Source: Ulva prolifera
Lineage: Eukaryota > Chlorophyta > Ulvophyceae > Ulvales > Ulvaceae
Length of the DNA: 64,000 nucleotides
Assembly: GCA_023078555.1 (NCBI GenBank)
Contig: CM041196.1
Location: 2,232,001 to 2,296,000, forward strand
Direction: 5' to 3'
Position numbers and translations under genes: made by a program. The stretch's first letter is position 1, and the number at the start of each line of letters is the position of its first letter. Below the pieces are notes generated by a model, which was not told the origin of the DNA, did no database searches, and saw nothing but the letters and a program-made list of their open reading frames with translations. Shown here piece by piece: positions 46,072 through 57,600 of this stretch.

Positions 46072-49000
46072 CTATACCTCATACGCCATCAGGTCGTCGG
46101 AGCAGTTCAGCCCATGAGCGATCCCCGCAAAGTCCTTAACCATCGCCATGAAGCGCGGCGCCGTGACCCCCCCGGCCCCGCGGGCCAGCTTTGCAAACCG
46201 CTCACAGTCTTGAGCCACCAGCGGCGTCCGCCCAAGAGCGGCGAAGCCCCCTCCCAGCAGCTCCCCCTCCACAGCACTCAGAGCCGGCTCTGCGACGGCC
46301 GCCGTGGTCAGCATCGCATGCATGATGCGGCCAGCCGTGCGCCAGGAGTCCTGCGGGCACTTGTCGCACAGGCAGCGCAGCAGCTGTCGGGTAATGCCGT
46401 CTGCGTGCGAGATGGCGGCGCCGGCGAGGGCCGCCGCCGCCGCAGGGTCTTCCTGGGTCAGCCGCCGCTGCATAGGGTTCGGCGTGAGCAGTAGGCTCAG
46501 CAGGTTGAGCGCGTTCTGCACGACCCCGCGCTCCGGCGCCCCCAGGGACTCCAGTGCCATCCCGATGCTGCTGTCCAGGAAGCCCCCCTTCAGCATCTCA
46601 GATGGGTGGAACAGCAGCCAGCGCGACAGCACGGTCAGCGCCTCGGCGCGGAGCTCGGGGTTCGGCGGCTGCGGCGGCGTGCACGCTGCGCACGCTGCGC
46701 TGAGGAAGTCCGGCAGCGCAGCGTGCAGCGGGGCACGCTGCTCCGGCGACACCCCCGCCCCTTCCCCGGACAGCTCCACCACCCGCGCCAGCGTCGCGAT
46801 CGGCGCGGCATCAGTCGTCGCGGCAACCACCTTCCGCAGCGTCTCCAGCGCCGGCGCAATTAGGCTGCCGCGGTGCGCCCCGGCCGACGCGACCGCCGCC
46901 GACGTCACGTCACACAGCCCCTGCGAGATCGCGGGAGTCTGCACGAGCGGGCCCTCTGCAATGGCCTGCAGCGTCGCCCACGCCTGCTCGATCGCGGCAA
47001 GTGCGGGGCTTGCGCCGCCAGCGCTTCCAGTCCCCGTCACATCCTCGAGGTACCGCAGGGTGGCAGAGAGGGTATGCAGGGAAAAGGTGACGACGGGGGG
47101 GCGGTGGGCGGCGGGGTTTGTGGCGGACGCGGCCAGGACGGACAGGGGTGCGGAGACGAGGGTGGCCGCCGCAGCGCTCTGGGCCGCAAGTGGGAGGCGG
47201 AGGGTGAGGCGGGAGGCGGCCTCGGCGAGGGCGGCGCCGGCAGCGGTGACGCGGTCGTCGTCTGCACCGGTACCGGTAGCTCCGGACACGGGGGCTTGCT
47301 CACACAGCAGCTTCAGGCGTTCGGTGATGCCCTGCACATGGATAGAAAACCAAGTCGACTGGTGCGATGTGGCCGCTGCAGACATATATATTTTTAACAC
47401 TATGTGAGGATGCATGTACAGCTTCACCTGCGATTTGATCACCATACGGCCGGAAGAAGCCATGCGGGTGTAGCTGCAGGCGTCAGCGCAGCAGGCGCAG
47501 GCACTCACGACGCGAGCCGAGCAGGTAGACAGGGTCTTGTGCAGACAGGAGCACGGGCACACCTGCACCAGGTCCGGGCTCATCATGAGCGGCGCAGGGA
47601 TGTTTGCTGCAACGAGGTGCCTCAGCGCCGTGCACGCCTCGCCGCACACCCGCGGCGCGCCGCCCGCCCCGGCGCCGGGCGTCACCGCCGCGCCAAGGCA
47701 CAGCGACACCGCCTCGGCCAGCGGCGCGTCGGTTGCGCCGGCGGCGGCCGCCGCAGAGAACCAGAACGCGAGGTCGCCGAGGACGTGCGAGCAGGTGGCG
47801 AGCAGCTGCGGGTTTGCCTGCACGGCCGCGCTGTGCTGCCGCAGCACGGCGCCGAGGAACTGCACCAGCACAGCGTGCACGGCCTGGACCTCCTGCTGCT
47901 GCTGTGGCGTCTGCACATGCATGTTGCACGGTCAGCGCACGGACTGCAAGGGGCGCTGTGCAGCAGTGGGCGTGCGCGTGTCTGGGGTGTTTCGCTCACG
48001 GCCGATTGCCAAATATGTGCCGGTGATGTACACAACGCGACAGTGCGTGATCTTCGGAGCCGGGGCCCCCAGCACAGTGGCTACAGCCGCATCCAGCCCG
48101 TGTTTGCAACATGCAACAAATCTTTGTGTTCACTTGCGATGACGCTGCTTTGGGGCATCTTGGGAGTATACGATGCATGTGCGCACGTATTTATATGCTT
48201 TCTGCGAGTCCCATCAGATCATACAACGTCTGCAGTTGTCAGTTCACCTATTGTCGTTGATTGGTATATGAGAATAAGCCTGACTGTTGTGTAGGCCGTT
48301 ATCATGCCGCGTGGCCCCAGCAGTGCGTGGCCCCAGCAGTGCGGGGGTGCAGCAGTGGAGCACACCGCGCCGCTGGCAGCGTCTGGCATCCTCCCGCCAG
48401 GCATGCGGCTGCGAATCGCCGGCGCCACACTCTGCAGCGCAAACAGCAGCACCTCCAGCATCTGCCACGATGGCTGTGCAGGCAGAGAGGCCAGCGGGTT
48501 CATCACACTCCTGCAACAGCCGTCCACGCTCCCTCAGCCAGTACTACACATGCATGAGGAGCACCAAGTAAGAGCACCCGCACGCTCCCTGAACACCCGC
48601 AGCACAATTCGTGCAGCCGCGTGAGATGCGAGGGCGGTTGCCACGCACACGCGCACACGGATGGGCTGGCGCACCCGAAGCCACACAGGCTGCACGTCTG
48701 CGCGAGCAAGTCCGCGACCTCCGCCTTCCGGAACCTCTTGAACTCCTCCTCCTCCATTTCTTCTTCTCCGTCCGGCACGCCCGCATCGTGCCCCGGCTGA
48801 AAGTCCTCTGGAAACATCGCCTCCGGCAGCACGCGCTCCACGGCGGCGACATACACTGGCCCGCGCAAGGCCTCCGCACGGTCACCGACGGCCTCCAGGT
48901 TTGCCGCAAACAGCACCTCCAGCACCGCGGCCGCGTACGTCGGCCCCCGCTGTGGCAGGTGCTCCACAAGCGCCGCCAGCAGCGCCGCAAGCGGCGCGGT

Positions 49001-51255
49001 CGCGGTGAGCGACGGCTCGCCCTCCACTGCGGCCGCGGTCACGTGCGCGACGGCAGCCAGCAGCGCCGCGTCGTGTGCGCGCGCGGCGCGGCCGGCGCCG
49101 GCGCCCGCCGCGCGCGACGTGAGCGCGAGCAGCTGCGTGATGACGGCGGTGAGCGGGGCGGCGTCCGCGGCCGCGGCGCGTGCGTGGCCGCCGGAGAGCA
49201 GCGTGCACAGCGCGTCGGTGGCGGCGCGGCGGGACGGCTCGGCGGCTAGTGCGGCGACGAGGTGCTGCAGGCCGGTCGGGCATGCGGCCGCAAATTCGTC
49301 TGCACGTCGGCGATAGCTGTGAGCCCGGCACACGCAGCTCTGCGGTATGCGGTGGTGCGCATGGAGGGAAGTCTGCGATGGTGGAGCATCAATAGCGAAG
49401 CAGGTATATAGTACACAGAAGTTCAGCGCGGATTGGAGAGAATGGTGAATATCTGAGTGAGATTTATTTGGCGACGAGCACTGTATGTGCCTGGGCTGCG
49501 GCCGGACTATGACGCAAATCAGTCATCCGAGCACCGTTCATTTCAGGTCTGACATGTACGCCACGGACCTCAGCATGGCAAGCACTGGGCACGCTACAGC
49601 AGAACTTGGCCATGAGGCCGCTGCTCTCAAAATGAAGTAGCACTGGCTCTCAGGTACACAGCTTGGTACTAATTGTCATGTTATGTAATTTAGATTTACT
49701 TTACTTTGCTTGTGCACGCCACGCAGCACATTGCAGCACTGGTGTGACACAACGCTCAGCCTACCAGATAGGGATCTGTTGTGACTGTCCTGCAGGTGGA
49801 CCAGATGGAAGTTTGGGATTGCTGTGACTTTAAAGTTGGCCCACTGAACCCTACTGACCGGTGGTGACCATGTAGGTGTTCTACCTGGGGCCTACCTGGG
49901 GCCTACCTGGGGCAATGTGCGATGCTGCCCTTCTCGGTGACTGCAGACTCTGCAGTGCAGAGTAGGAGCGAGCTGACCTGTAAGTTCAATACCCGCAGAG
50001 TGTACCAAGAGCAACACAGATGCTGCAGGTTTGTGATTGTAGAGACTAGTAAGGCAGCTTCAAGTCGGCCATGATGCCATTTATGTGCGTCTCTGGCCCC
50101 TTGGGCGTGGATGGCTCAACACCCTGGAGGTGGCTGCCAAGAATGCTGTATTGGTTCTGTGAAATGGGCCATGTGTTGAGCATGCTGTGCCACAAGGGTG
50201 CATGAACATGCCGGACTAAATGGAAGGCGTTTGAAAGACGTGCCATGAGCGCAAAGAACCCAACCTTTTTGTTGATGCCAAGCAAAGTTGTGCAAATGTA
50301 AGTTCTGGCGCCGCATGAGCTTCGCGCATCCGTTGTGGGGAGAGAAAGATGTGAGGTAGGGTCGCACGAGGTGGAAGAGTCAGAAACGAAGAGCTTGCTA
50401 CCGACCCTATGCGCAGCCATGCTGTCATAGCTTTTATGGGGGACTCCTGCTGCTCTGGTGGAAGGTGATCCAGCAGGCCAGCCAAGCCTTGCAGCAAGTG
50501 TGGGGCCATGTCAGTCACCGGCTGTGCAAGGGCTTGCCGCGAAGACGAGTCCAGGTCTGGAATTTGCTCAGCCGTGGAGCAGATGGTTGTCAGGGCAATT
50601 CTGCTTTGCTGCCCACCTGCTCACTCACACCGACATGAAAGCTGAGCCCATACCACACATGTGACAACCGTTGGATGCACCAGATGCTACGGCGCAGCAC
50701 TCACCTTGCTGGATCATGTTTCCACACCTCTGGAGTAATCTCACCGTCTCGTCTGCGCCAGACATGCAGGTCATCGTGGCCTCAGCCATGCACAGGCGGT
50801 CCAGTACGAACTTGGGTATGCCTCCATCCCCGAAGCCACTGACTCGATCGCTGCAGGGCACATCGGGAATGCTCATGAACTTCATTCAAGGCCGCATAAC
50901 AATACTCTACACAGAATGCTGCTGTGCGTTCGACAGCTAGATGCATGGCTAGCACGCTGTCCATGCCTTCTCTGGCGAACACCAGGTACGTTGCATACCT
51001 GATCACCTTCGTCACCTGTTGCCTTTCATCAGGCGACAGCCTCCGCCAATCATTTTTAGCTTTTGATACGGCGATACTGGTGATGTGAAACAGAACGTCA
51101 TGAGGTATATCCTGACGTAGTAACTGCAAAATGGTTGGCCATGCATCCGCACTGTACTTGAACTCAGACAGCCAGGAATCTGCTTGGCGCTGCGCGTCGC
51201 CCGGAGGACCATTCAAAGCTTGCACAGCTGCAATAAATGTCGCTGCCGAGCTCAT
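46072..51255 (-). CDS. Importin-beta family karyopherin, transportin-3/importin-13-like
   Basis: The start at 51255 gives MSSAATFIAAVQALNGPPGD and the following QADSWLSEFKYSADAWPTIL, the N-terminal HEAT repeat typical of the TNPO3/importin-13/Mtr10 branch. First exon 51255-50999. The right-middle exons (within 50400-50880) are visible by motif (HLLQGLAGLLDHLPPEQQE) but not fixed. The C-terminal chain is firm and phase matched: 49299-48687, 48510-48366, 47910-47563 and 47331-46072. Landmarks are EEEFKRFRKAEVADLLAQTC, SWQMLEVLLFALQSVAPAI, AVLVQFLGAVL, GITERLKLLCEQAP and the C-terminal KDFAGIAHGLNCSDDLMAYE. The product would carry cargo (SR proteins in the TNPO3 group) through nuclear pores with Ran-GTP. 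The C-terminal four exons are extremely GC-rich and Ala-rich. The intron 49300 to about 50040 carries a dispersed repeat. Assignment between TNPO3 and importin-13 is not settled. Confidence 0.85.
47332..47562 (-). other. Stop-free, phase-0 intron of 231 bp in the karyopherin gene
   Basis: The interval is bounded by CAG|GTGTGC and GTGCAG|GGC on the sense strand, is divisible by three and contains no in-frame stop, so retention would add 77 residues. The encoded stretch is Cys/Ser-rich and unlike the HEAT repeats on either side, so I treat it as an intron. Confidence 0.7.
49671..49710 (+). repeat. Dispersed repeat family 1, diverged copy
   Basis: AATTGTCATG, then GTAATTTAGATTTACTTTAC, matching both halves of the family with a central deletion. 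Located in a karyopherin intron, opposite to the gene's direction. Confidence 0.6.
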
Positions 51256-51692
51256 CCTACGTATGCAAAACGGTGGGTGCAGCACGCATGCAGGTCACGC
51301 TCAGTCGAGCTCCATCATGGGTGGCCCTGACTCTTGATACAAACTACCTCAACGAAACCACCTGGTGCACATAACTTTCTGGAGGCTCTGTCTATGTCTG
51401 TATCACCTGGTGTTCCATCCGAGCCCGATCTCGACATCGTTCGATCGGTACATGCATGCGAGTCAGTACCGCACTCCAAGCAAGCTGTCCGTCGATCGGC
51501 GACCACCCGGTCATTTGGATGCTGCATTCAGGCTGCGAAAATGGTATCAGTTTGACTGTTTCAGCATCTGTGGCAAGCGTGTTGAACCGTACCCGTCTCT
51601 CCTGGCCAGGATCCGCGCTTTCGGTATGCTTGTCAGCGTGAGCTCTCGCAAGTAGTTGAAGATTTGAATCACCAAACGCTTGCTCACGTGCG
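51256..51692. promoter_or_regulatory. Divergent 5' region between karyopherin and MLH3 genes
   Basis: About 440 bp between the karyopherin ATG (51255, -) and the first recognised MLH3 coding sequence (+). It should contain both promoters and possibly an MLH3 5' exon. A minus-strand open frame (51547-51780) overlaps its right side. No specific core-promoter motif is called. Confidence 0.4.
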
Positions 51693-54600
51693 ATGAATAT
51701 GCAAAGAGATCATCAGCTTCTGCCAGACGTCTTCTCAGCTGCATACGTGCTCGTGGAATCCTGCACTGCCATCGGCGCAAGGTCCGTGTCTGTGAAGTTT
51801 ACTACAACTGGGTTTAATGTCTTGCTATGCCAGCTTGACACTCAATTGGATCCCGAGCCTATCATATGGTCCAATCTGAGATCATGCTGGCATCGACTGG
51901 GAGGCCTATGTCACGCCCGTACAGTGACCGCCAGCACGGGCCATGGGGACGTGGAAATGAATGACATTGAAGACATGAGGCGTGCACTGTCGAAGTCAAT
52001 ATCAGTCAAGTTTCAGGTGTCAGGCTGGCAGAAGATGGGCATGTAAGTTGTCTCCCTGCTGTTCAACCGGCTTTCGCCTTTCTCAGTGTCTCAGTGGTTT
52101 CTCAAGCATACAGGAACACTGTCGAAGGTTTCCAGGGTATGGCTCAGGCGTGTGGCCGACTTGTCCTTGCCAATGACTTCATCAAGGTCACTTGTGCCCA
52201 TGCTGAAAACCCAAGCCTCAAGTGCAAGACAAGCAGCAAAATACCTGACCGACAACACTACAATGCTATTCAAAGCTCTGTAGCAGCCTTCTCTGTGTCC
52301 GGCCTGCTTGGGCCAGCACCAGACAAATCTCACTCGATTGCAACATCATTCCAAGAAATATCGATCAATGGGGTTCCTGTGGTTAACACAGCTATTCACA
52401 GCCGTGTTGAGCACGTTTACACCCGCCTCTGTCGTCCCAACACTCGCATCAGCAAGCAGCTACCCGAGGCATCTTACATCCTGAGACTGGCAATTCCTGC
52501 TGACCTTGTCGTGTTCACTGGCCCGGTTCTGAAAAGGACAGCTATGATGCCTGTGTCTAGCCCTCTTCAGGGGCTTCTTGCACAATGCCTGATACGTGGC
52601 TGGCGCGAAAGCATGCCTTCAGCTCTCCTCATTGAGCTAGAGTCTTCTACAAAGCAGCTTGAATCATCTGATCCACCTCCCCGGCGTATGGATGGTCTCT
52701 CCAAGCAGCCACACCTGGAAAGAGCCCAAACACCACCAGCATCAGCTCCGCTGGATTCATGCCGCGAGCAGCGTCTTGATGCCAGCAGCCGCCTGCCAAG
52801 GAATGCCTCATCTATCATTCCTCTGGGGCAACCACAGAAACTGTCTCACAGTGCGTGTCATGATGCTGCTGGGCCAGGGCCATACAATCACAACCGACCT
52901 GTGGCCGCAATCAAGCCGCAAGGAAGCCGCATCGCAATGATGAAGGCCAAGCGAGTCCTCGCACGGCTCTCAGCTCCCTGCCTGAATCAGGCAGGTCCCA
53001 CAGCTACTGCCACCCCGGTCCCTGAGCAGGTGTGATACGATCTGCCCTTTAAGTCCGTAAAATGACTCATGATGAACTTCTCTGGGAACTTAATATTCTC
53101 ATCAGGTTGGCCAATCAGCTCATGTATGGCGCCATGACGTGCTGTTACTTGCTGTCTCATTCAACTGTCCTTGTGTGTGCAGCGTGCCACCAGCAGCTCA
53201 GCTCTTGAGGTACGGGAAGCCTCACAGGTATCTCAGCCTATGCACAGGAGTATTCCGGCACTGCAGCACCAGCAGCAACAGCAGCAGCACGGCCACTCCG
53301 ACAGCACACGGAGCAAGGCTGGCCGCTGCATCGCACCCAGAGCTCCCGGAAGGCTTGGCAGGCACAGTGCTCCTGCCCAAGCTCTCTGTCCTGCATTGCA
53401 ACACCCAGCACCAAGCCACCCATGCAGCCCCAGTTGTGCACAGATTCCAGCCTGCACGCAGACCCCAGAACAGCGAAGGTCAGCGCAACTTCCTCTGATC
53501 TCTCATGGCAGCATATCTCTGCAACCTCGCAGTGAATGGTGTGATCCCGCATTTGCGGAGACTGCCCGCCGGCAGTCCGTGACCAGTACAGGGCGGATGA
53601 ATGGAAGGTTGACCCTTTTTCCAGAGAGTGCCACAGGTGAGTGCAGCACGCCACCGTGGCCAGGCGATGCTTTGGGTATCTCAGAATGTCAGAGGAGCGT
53701 AGCTGAGCAAGGCTCAGACCTACCCAGGAATGTGTCAGGCAAACGCAGACGCAATGAGTCCGCATCTCCAGGCTTCTTGCACCACCATGCACATCTGGTG
53801 CAGGAAGACGGCCACCCTCCTGAATCTGAACAGCTGCCTCATTCCCCATCCACATGCAAGGTGCACAGACTGCATGACAGTCGCGAAATTGCCGCTCTGG
53901 GGTTGACCGAGAGTGCAGTGGTTGACAGGATCCCGAACGAGATTGTTCCTCCTGGCGATTGGCCAGTGTGGAAAAGCAATCATATCTGGACCAGTGACGT
54001 CAGCTGCGCAAACAGGAGAGGGCCAAAGCACCATGAAGGAGTCATGCGCCAGAGCCTGCAGGCTGTCCTACATGGCGCCTCAGGTCCGAGTGACCCGATG
54101 TCGGGCTGGAAAGGCTCCCGCCACGCTGCACGAGCACTGTCAGGGCAGCAGGCACTGTCAGGGCAGCAGTCGCTGCATCACACCGAGAATCACCCACGAC
54201 CACCGCTCCTCTCGGCACTGCACTGTGCTACGAGCGCAGAGCTGCTTTCCCCGCCCGCCACCCTTCTTGCAAGCAGCCCTGCTGACTCGATGCCAGGCAT
54301 TGGAGGTAGCTTCAGCTCCCCGATGCAGATGCAGTCCAGCCCGCAATGTACCAGTAGCTGCACAGCACCCACACCGTCACCGACTCGGTGTCAGCGGAGT
54401 GAGATGCCATCTGCGTTGGGCTGCTCTGTTGCAAGATTATCGACGGCCCCGCTGTCCACCTTATCTCCATGTCCCACCCAATCGCTGTCACGGCCTCCTG
54501 AATTCCTGCTTCCGCACATGCAAGCCTCTCCGCACAGACATGCAGGCCATCATCGACGCGAAGCAAGCGGGGTGATGAACTCTGATGCTCTGGGTATTCT

Positions 54601-57600
54601 GCAGTGCAGTCTGGACACTCCAGGAACATCTGAGGTACCGTATGATGAGCAATTGACCTGTAGTGTCGACACAGTGTCTGCACTGTCGCCTCCCCCCTCG
54701 TCGCCTCAGGAGGGATTCCTTGAGGCCCCTGGTTCTGTGCCACAACACGCCCTGTTTTGCAGCCCATCGCTCAGCCCGCCCAATCTCCAGGTTCTCCCCC
54801 TCCAATTATAGTTCTGCCTTTGTTGGCACACGGTGTACATGTGTACTGGGCACGGCAAACCATCGCAGTCAGCACTCTATGTGTGTGTGCAGGAATGCGG
54901 CACATTGCATGGTGGTTGGGCGGCCAGGTCACAAGCTGGTTGTACCACTAGCGGTAGAGGCTTCCATGGTCAGTCAGACATTGCCACACTACATCAAGCT
55001 CCAGTGCATGCACAGCAAGCGGTGCAGAGGCTGCTAAGCAGCACATTGGAACGAGCAGATTACTCTGAGGTGCTTCCGCCATGCTCTACAGTCCTGGTAT
55101 CAGAGCTTGCATGCCCCTCGCAGCAGCGGCCAAAGAAACGTGGATTGAGTACGAATGATTCATGGAGTGAATGGCAGATGGCATGTGTGCGCCACGCACC
55201 AGGAAGTGGAGCATTTTCATGCAGTAGCGACGGGTCAGGTAGCTTGCCCCTGAGCTTGGAAGGTGACTCCCGAGAACGCGGTCCAAGCCTGCGTGCAGCT
55301 TCCGTATTGCCAGAGCAACAGCTGGGCCACCGTTTCCCAAAGCAATCCCCTGGAAATGCAATGCCTGGGCAAGGACAAACAGTACCTGAGACAGACATGG
55401 CATCACTTGGGCTGGCTGGTTTGCACACTACGACAAACTACAAAACTGGTGGTACGCTGCAACCGCGCAGAGCTAGACAAGCATCTCGCACATCCTGTGG
55501 TTTCCTGAAGTCAACGACGAGAAGCACATGGCATCTGATCGTCCGCCCACTGCAGAGTTGTCGCGGCTGCACGGGTATCAAGACGGAAACAGAAACTGCC
55601 AGGGGCGACATAACCCCGCAGCGCCTACAACAGTGCCCATGCCTCGCGCCCGCGATCGCACCAGCAACGTTGGTCCCGCGGAGTTTGCGCAGAACACCGT
55701 TGCACCTGCCTCATACGGGGTTCAAGATGCACAGGCAAGCACAGCAGCCGCTAGATGCAGCATCTGGGACATGGGCGCAGTCCCTTTGCAACAGAATGAC
55801 GTACACCTACCCGTCTTCACAGCCTCGGGAGCCTCCAGGTCACCTTCAGCACCTGAGTCCAGGTCCAGCCAATGGCACAGTTCCCGCAGTAATAAACAGA
55901 GCTGCAGCCCCGAGCTGCCACACAGCCTCGTGCCCTCTATAAGTGCAGCCCCCTGTGAAACTCCACCTACAGCGGAGGATATCTCCAACACAAGGTCACC
56001 AGAGCAGCTCATCGATTCTGTAGCCAACAAGCCAGTGCAATCGCACGCCAGTGCAGGAAAGGCGTCGCCACATGCTTCAACCCCACCAGGTCTGCTTAGA
56101 CATCTCCCACATCCAAGCAGCACTGTATCCCCCACACCAGAGCCCAGGGCACCGTCGTGGCATGATTTTGGCGCGGCCTGCAGCCAGACAAGGAAGGATG
56201 CGACAGCTGTTGACCCCGCTTGGGGTACCCGCTGGTGCCGACTCCAGCCTGACATAGGCGAACATACAGCTGCACCAGGTCAGCGATTTCAAGGCAATGC
56301 CGACACATGTGTAACACCTGGGAGCAATCCTGGCGCACAGCAAGGTCAGACCGAAGGGGGAGCTGACGCACAGAGGGGGCTCCCGATGGCAAAGCATCAT
56401 GTTGATGAACAACTTCAGCGGCACACTGCACAAACAGCTCAGGTGTCGCTCATTCACGGCTGTGATGGCGTACACGTACTCAGTGCCCGCAGGTCATATG
56501 TCAAGAGATAGTGCGCCTCCTCTGGCTGATCACTCTCGCACAACGCATGCAGGTGCCCAGTGCTGAGCGTACACACCTCGAGCGCGCTAACACTGACCGG
56601 CCATCCCAAGCTAGATCGCATGCACACAATTCGTCAGATGCTGGTTCTCCGGCAGCCCACTCAGACCAGGCGAAGCCAGAGCATACCAGTCCAGCATGGG
56701 CGCCCCCTGATGCGCTGATCATCAGCACAGTGGCACCGGCAACCACCGGTGCTCCCCAGCCTCAGGATAGAACAACCCAAGTAGTAGTACCCAACCCACC
56801 AGTGAAGGAGGAGGCAGGGTTGCAGGTCAAGGTCGAAGCTACCGCAGAACCTCTATCGCGGGCGCATGTGGCTGCGCCCAGCCCCCACGCGGCCCTGCCC
56901 TCCGCAGCATTGTGCAGCCCTGGGCCCCAGCTGCCCCCGCCACCTGCACCGGCCAGCCTCCCCAGCGCTGCGGTGGACCGGTTCCTCGCACCCGGAGGGG
57001 TCACACGGCAGCCGCACCGCATTCTGTCAATTGATGACATGTCCAGGGGCACGCAGCGGGGTGGTGGTGGGGCGGCGCCGCAGTGGAGCGCCGTGCGGCC
57101 AGCAACAGTGCAGCGAGCTCACATTTCCGGTGCAAGGATTGTGGGACAGGTACGGAGTTCACGCATGCATGGTGGCCCTAATCCCACCCTTGCGCCGGCC
57201 GATGGTACATCCGCAATTGTGTGTCATGCCCCAGCAACAAGCAGCTCATTCCGTGCTCTGCGGATATGCATGCTGCAGCAGTGAGTTCCATGCTGTTTCG
57301 GTCCAGGAGAAAATGGTCCTGCGGCCGTTGTGTTCATACATGATCACTTGAATGCATCCTGATAAAGTGATACCAAGATCCACATTGTCAGCCTCAGCAA
57401 ACATGACTTGGAACGGTATGACACATATACATCTGATTTTATGAATCTGGTCTGGCTAAACGTGATCATCGCGTCAACCCAGGCTGCTGCTCTGACGCTT
57501 TTTGCCATGCAAACCTTTCAGCAAAGAGCCAGATTGACAGCCGTTGCGTCGATGCACCATGCAATCACAAAGTGATTCTCAACAAAGTGTCAAGGAACCT

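Noticed and set aside
46304-47407. 367-aa open frame on the + strand
   Set aside because: Antisense shadow of the GC-rich karyopherin exon; long frames arise on the opposite strand of such sequence and no motif is present.
48503-49333. Separate Ala-rich gene on the minus strand
   Set aside because: It is an internal karyopherin exon (49299-48687): phases and HEAT-repeat text connect it to both neighbours.
53139-53498. Alternative + strand frame of 119 aa inside MLH3
   Set aside because: Out of frame with the phase-matched MLH3 exon 53183-54790.
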